Positions 29,878 to 31,713 of a stretch of DNA of 31,713 nt are shown here, one piece after another. Numbering within the stretch: position 1 is the stretch's first letter; every line of letters starts with the position of its first letter. The DNA is taken from the NCBI GenBank assembly GCA_002404155.1, contig DHJC01000084.1:1-31713 (forward strand), written 5' to 3'. This DNA is from Chloroflexi bacterium UBA4730. Its GTDB lineage: Bacteria; Chloroflexota; Limnocylindria; P2-11E. Below the pieces are notes generated by a model. It was not told the DNA's origin. It did no database searches and was given only the letters and a program-made list of their open reading frames with translations. A program made the translations under genes and the position numbers.

Positions 29878-30320
29878 TGGCCGGCTACCGGGCGTTCGTC
29901 CGTGGCCTGCCGCGCGCCGTGGCGGATGAGCTCGGGGACGCCGCGCCGCCGCACCACGGCGCGCCGATGGGCTACATGACGAAGCTCTGGTTCGGGAACA
30001 AGGATCTCCACTACGAGTGCGGGGTCTACCTGCACCGCAAGGTGATCGAGCTCGGGCTGCACTTCGAGAGCGATGCGATGACGAACCTCCAGCTGCTCGG
30101 CGCCTTCCGCACTCGTTCCAAGCTCATCGCGCGCCGCCTCCCGACGGCGCGCATCGAGGCCTGGGACAAAGGCTGGGCCCGGGTGTGGGAGCCGCTCGAG
30201 CTCGGATCGCTCGACGAGCGCGACGGAGCGAAAGTCGCGAAGCTCCTCGCCAAGTACGTCCGCGTGCTGGAGCCGATCCTCGAGGACGAGCTCCCGGCGG
30301 ACGTCCGCTGGAGCCGATAG
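29877..30320 (+). CDS. Hypothetical soluble protein, 147 residues
   Basis: From GTG 29877 the product reads AGYRAFVRGLPRAVADELGD, then GYMTKLWFGNKDLHYECGVYLHRKVIELGLHFESDAMTNLQLL, then IEAWDKGWARVWEPLELGSLDERDGAKVAKLLAKYVRVLEP. It is charged, with normal composition and alternating helix and strand, and looks like a real globular protein. I do not recognise the family. It overlaps the preceding membrane gene by one base and ends 34 bases before osmC-like, so it may lead that short operon. Confidence 0.65.
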   Translation: MAGYRAFVRGLPRAVADELGDAAPPHHGAPMGYMTKLWFGNKDLHYECGVYLHRKVIELGLHFESDAMTNLQLLGAFRTRSKLIARRLPTARIEAWDKGWARVWEPLELGSLDERDGAKVAKLLAKYVRVLEPILEDELPADVRWSR

Positions 30321-30354
30321 CCTCAAGTACGATCACATCATCGGGAGGGCTTTG

Positions 30355-30801
30355 ATGCCGACAACCCATGAGGCCACGGCGACCTGGCGCGGCGACCTAA
30401 GCGGCGGGAAGGGGAACGTCTCGACGAAGAGCGGCGTCCTCAAGGAGGCCGCCACGAGCTGGAAGGAGCGGACCGAGGGCACCGGCAGCGAGGGCGCGAC
30501 GAGCCCCGAGGAACTGCTGGCGGCCGCGCACGCGAGCTGCTTCATGATGGCCCTCGCCGCGAGACTCGCGAAGGCCGGCGTGGCGGACCCGAACATCACG
30601 GTGACCGCGAAGGTGACGTTCGGGCCGAATCCCGCGGGCGGCAACGGTGTGCTGTCGAGCGCGCTCGCCGTTCGGGCGCAGGCGCCGAACGGCGACACCG
30701 CGAAGCTGACCGCGGTGGCCGAAGACGCCAACGAGAACTGCCCGATCTCGAAGGCGCTGAAAGGGAACGTCGCGCTCAGCGTCGAGACGACCCCAAGCTA
30801 G
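30355..30801 (+). CDS. OsmC-family peroxiredoxin
   Basis: A 148-residue thiol peroxidase of the OsmC/Ohr family that reduces organic hydroperoxides. The redox Cys pair is visible: one in TSPEELLAAAHASCFMMALA and one in ANENCPISKALKG. The N-terminal ATATWRGDLSGGKGNVS and the ITVTAKVTFGPNP strand also match the OsmC branch. ATG 30355 has a good GGGAGG upstream; TTG one codon earlier is less likely. Its TAG stop shares the palindrome CTAG (30798-30801) with the convergent small gene. Confidence 0.93.
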   Translation: MPTTHEATATWRGDLSGGKGNVSTKSGVLKEAATSWKERTEGTGSEGATSPEELLAAAHASCFMMALAARLAKAGVADPNITVTAKVTFGPNPAGGNGVLSSALAVRAQAPNGDTAKLTAVAEDANENCPISKALKGNVALSVETTPS

Positions 30802-31013
30802 CGGACCTCGCGGGCGGCGGCGACCGCCTCTTCGCAGTTCCCGATGAGTCGCTGCGCGCCGCCGAGGGCGCGGGGCACGTCGAAGCGGTGATCGAAGTTG
30901 CCCAGGTTCTCCGCGGCTTCGAGCGCCTCTTCAAGTGCCGACCCGGCGAGCCGGAGCGCTGACGCCAGCCGCTCGAGCTCGCCCTGGTCGACGTCGCGCC
31001 CGCCGCTTTCCAT
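30798..31013 (-). CDS. Small helical protein, tentative
   Basis: A 71-residue frame from ATG 31013: GELERLASALRLAGSALEEALEAAENLGNFDHRFDVPRALGGAQRLIGNCEEAVAAAREV. The heptad-like Leu/Ala spacing predicts two amphipathic helices. It fills the gap between OsmC and the nitroreductase on the opposite strand, sharing its stop with OsmC. Antisense noise cannot be excluded in such GC-rich DNA, but the composition is protein-like. Confidence 0.45.
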   Translation of the reverse strand: MESGGRDVDQGELERLASALRLAGSALEEALEAAENLGNFDHRFDVPRALGGAQRLIGNCEEAVAAAREVR

Positions 31014-31086
31014 CAGACCGCCGGATGTTGCCACGCCGGGCGACCATATGCTCGTATCGGTACAACAGGCGATCAGGAGCACCCCG

Positions 31087-31641
31087 ATGGCATCCCGCGC
31101 GAGCAGGCGTTCGCAGACCGAGGTTCTCCGCACCGTGCGCCAGATCCGGCAGTACTCGCCTGAGCGGGTCCCGGATGAGGTCGTCGAGCGGCTGCTGGAG
31201 GTCGCGCAGTGGACGGGAAGCTCACGCAACTCGCAGCCGTGGCACTTCATCGTCATCAGCCAACCCGGGCAGCTGCGGCAGATCAGTCAGCTCCGCACGC
31301 CGATCAACTGGGTCGCGGCGGCCCCGCTCGGGATCGCCATCGTGCTCGACGGCGCCAACGTCCCGAGCGAGGCATACGACGAAGGCCGGGTGACGGAACG
31401 CCTCCTCATGGGCGCGCACCTGCTCGGGTTCGGCGGCGGGGTGGCGTGGTTCGGCGACGAGGCCCAGCAGGCCGAGGCGAAGGACATTCTGGGCATCCCT
31501 GCCGAGCGCACCGCTCGGTCCGTGGTGCTCATCGGCCGCCCGACCTCGATCAAGGATCCGCGGCCGGACGCTCGCGCCGGCGGACGGAAGCCGCTGTCCG
31601 AGATCGTCAGCTACGAGCGCTGGGGTAGTTCGAAGGGCTGA
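31087..31641 (+). CDS. FMN nitroreductase family protein
   Basis: A 184-residue NAD(P)H:FMN nitroreductase-fold protein. TVRQIRQYSPERVPDEVVERLLEVAQWTGSSRNSQPWHFIVIS is the typical N-terminal FMN-binding block (R-x-R...S..N.QPW). It continues with WVAAAPLGIAIVLDG, TERLLMGAHLLGFGGGVAWFG and the C-terminal ARSVVLIGRP. The natural substrate is unknown. ATG 31087 has AGGAG a few bases upstream; the frame is open further back but without protein-like sequence. Confidence 0.9.
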   Translation: MASRASRRSQTEVLRTVRQIRQYSPERVPDEVVERLLEVAQWTGSSRNSQPWHFIVISQPGQLRQISQLRTPINWVAAAPLGIAIVLDGANVPSEAYDEGRVTERLLMGAHLLGFGGGVAWFGDEAQQAEAKDILGIPAERTARSVVLIGRPTSIKDPRPDARAGGRKPLSEIVSYERWGSSKG

Positions 31642-31648
31642 GCGAGTG

Positions 31649-31675
31649 CGGAGCCGCCAGCCCTCGGCGGCTCCG
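31649..31675. terminator. Strong hairpin between convergent nitroreductase and rpoD
   Basis: A perfect 10-bp stem, CGGAGCCGCC (31649-31658) with GGCGGCTCCG (31666-31675), and a seven-base loop. It lies eight bases after the nitroreductase stop and eight bases after the rpoD stop on the other strand, so it can serve both. There is no clear T-run. Confidence 0.7.
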
Positions 31676-31682
31676 CCTCACA

Positions 31683-31713
31683 TCACTCCAGGTAATCCTT
31701 GAGCTTCCGCGAC
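31683..31713 (-). CDS. rpoD: RNA polymerase sigma factor RpoD, C-terminal end (partial)
   Basis: Only the last nine codons are in the window: SRKLKDYLE followed by TGA. This is the near-invariant C-terminus of primary sigma-70 factors (…HPSRSRKLRDYLE), which ends region 4. The gene runs off the right edge. The call rests on nine residues, so it is likely but not proven. Confidence 0.6.
   Translation of the reverse strand, partial: SRKLKDYLE

Noticed and set aside
1..31713. CRISPR array, rRNA genes, riboswitches, phage structural genes, replication origin
   Set aside because: I looked for spaced repeats, conserved RNA cores and phage-type proteins and saw none.

Overview
The window is very GC-rich and densely packed. 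It uses GTG start codons heavily and has almost no intergenic DNA. Gene content fits a free-living, mostly aerobic high-GC bacterium. A Chloroflexota-type genome is my best guess, based on a deazaflavin (F420)-type nitroreductase, a tungsten-type aldehyde:ferredoxin oxidoreductase, a Chloroflexota/Actinobacteria-style membrane sensor-kinase fragment and the chromosomal rpoD 3' end. Taxonomy is inference only; there is no rRNA here.

Layout. (1) 28-489: a small membrane protein, converging on the next block. (2) 482-8370, minus strand: one long, translationally coupled operon reading alpha/beta-hydrolase, fused 2-oxoacid dehydrogenase E1 (alpha+beta in one chain), a second stand-alone E1 beta, lipoyl E2, lipA, lipB and a degenerate class II aldolase-like protein. 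The operon carries both a dehydrogenase complex and the two enzymes that lipoylate its E2; no E3 is present. (3) 8388-10496: four small proteins of unknown or DinB-like type arranged around compact divergent promoters. (4) 10493-16818: class V aminotransferase, gamma-glutamyltranspeptidase-like protein, metallo-beta-lactamase-fold hydrolase, a frameshifted membrane gene, fabI, a second alpha/beta-hydrolase and a pyroglutamyl-peptidase homologue with Ser at the catalytic Cys position. (5) 16874-18172: a complete IS5-type insertion sequence flanked by CTAG, sitting on the stop codon of a GNAT gene. (6) 18173-20884: GNAT, aldehyde:ferredoxin oxidoreductase and a divergent small Cys/His protein. 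(7) 20923-22878: an adenosine-deaminase-like operon with three small unknown proteins. (8) 22930-26595: a divergent GlcF/GlcD-like pair, a lipoprotein and a five-TM protein. (9) 26659-29418: a small genomic island bounded by 50-bp direct repeats of the 3' half of tRNA-Asn, with the intact tRNA at its right end. Its cargo is a lower-GC membrane protein, a zinc-ribbon peptide, an F420-type nitroreductase, an Hpt-like protein and a truncated sensor-kinase gene; I see no integrase. (10) 29494-31713: two coupled unknown genes, OsmC, a small helical protein, an FMN nitroreductase, a strong hairpin and the last codons of rpoD.

The most unusual signals are: the tRNA-Asn island with repeated TGTAGCA motifs just inside both ends; a set of near-symmetric TAnnnTA-like -10 elements centred between divergent start codons at spacings that imply leaderless transcripts on both strands; the fused E1 beside a second E1 beta; and several enzymes with altered catalytic residues. 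I did not find a clear multi-gene defence or biosynthetic system. All functional assignments come from reading motifs by eye; no database search was run.
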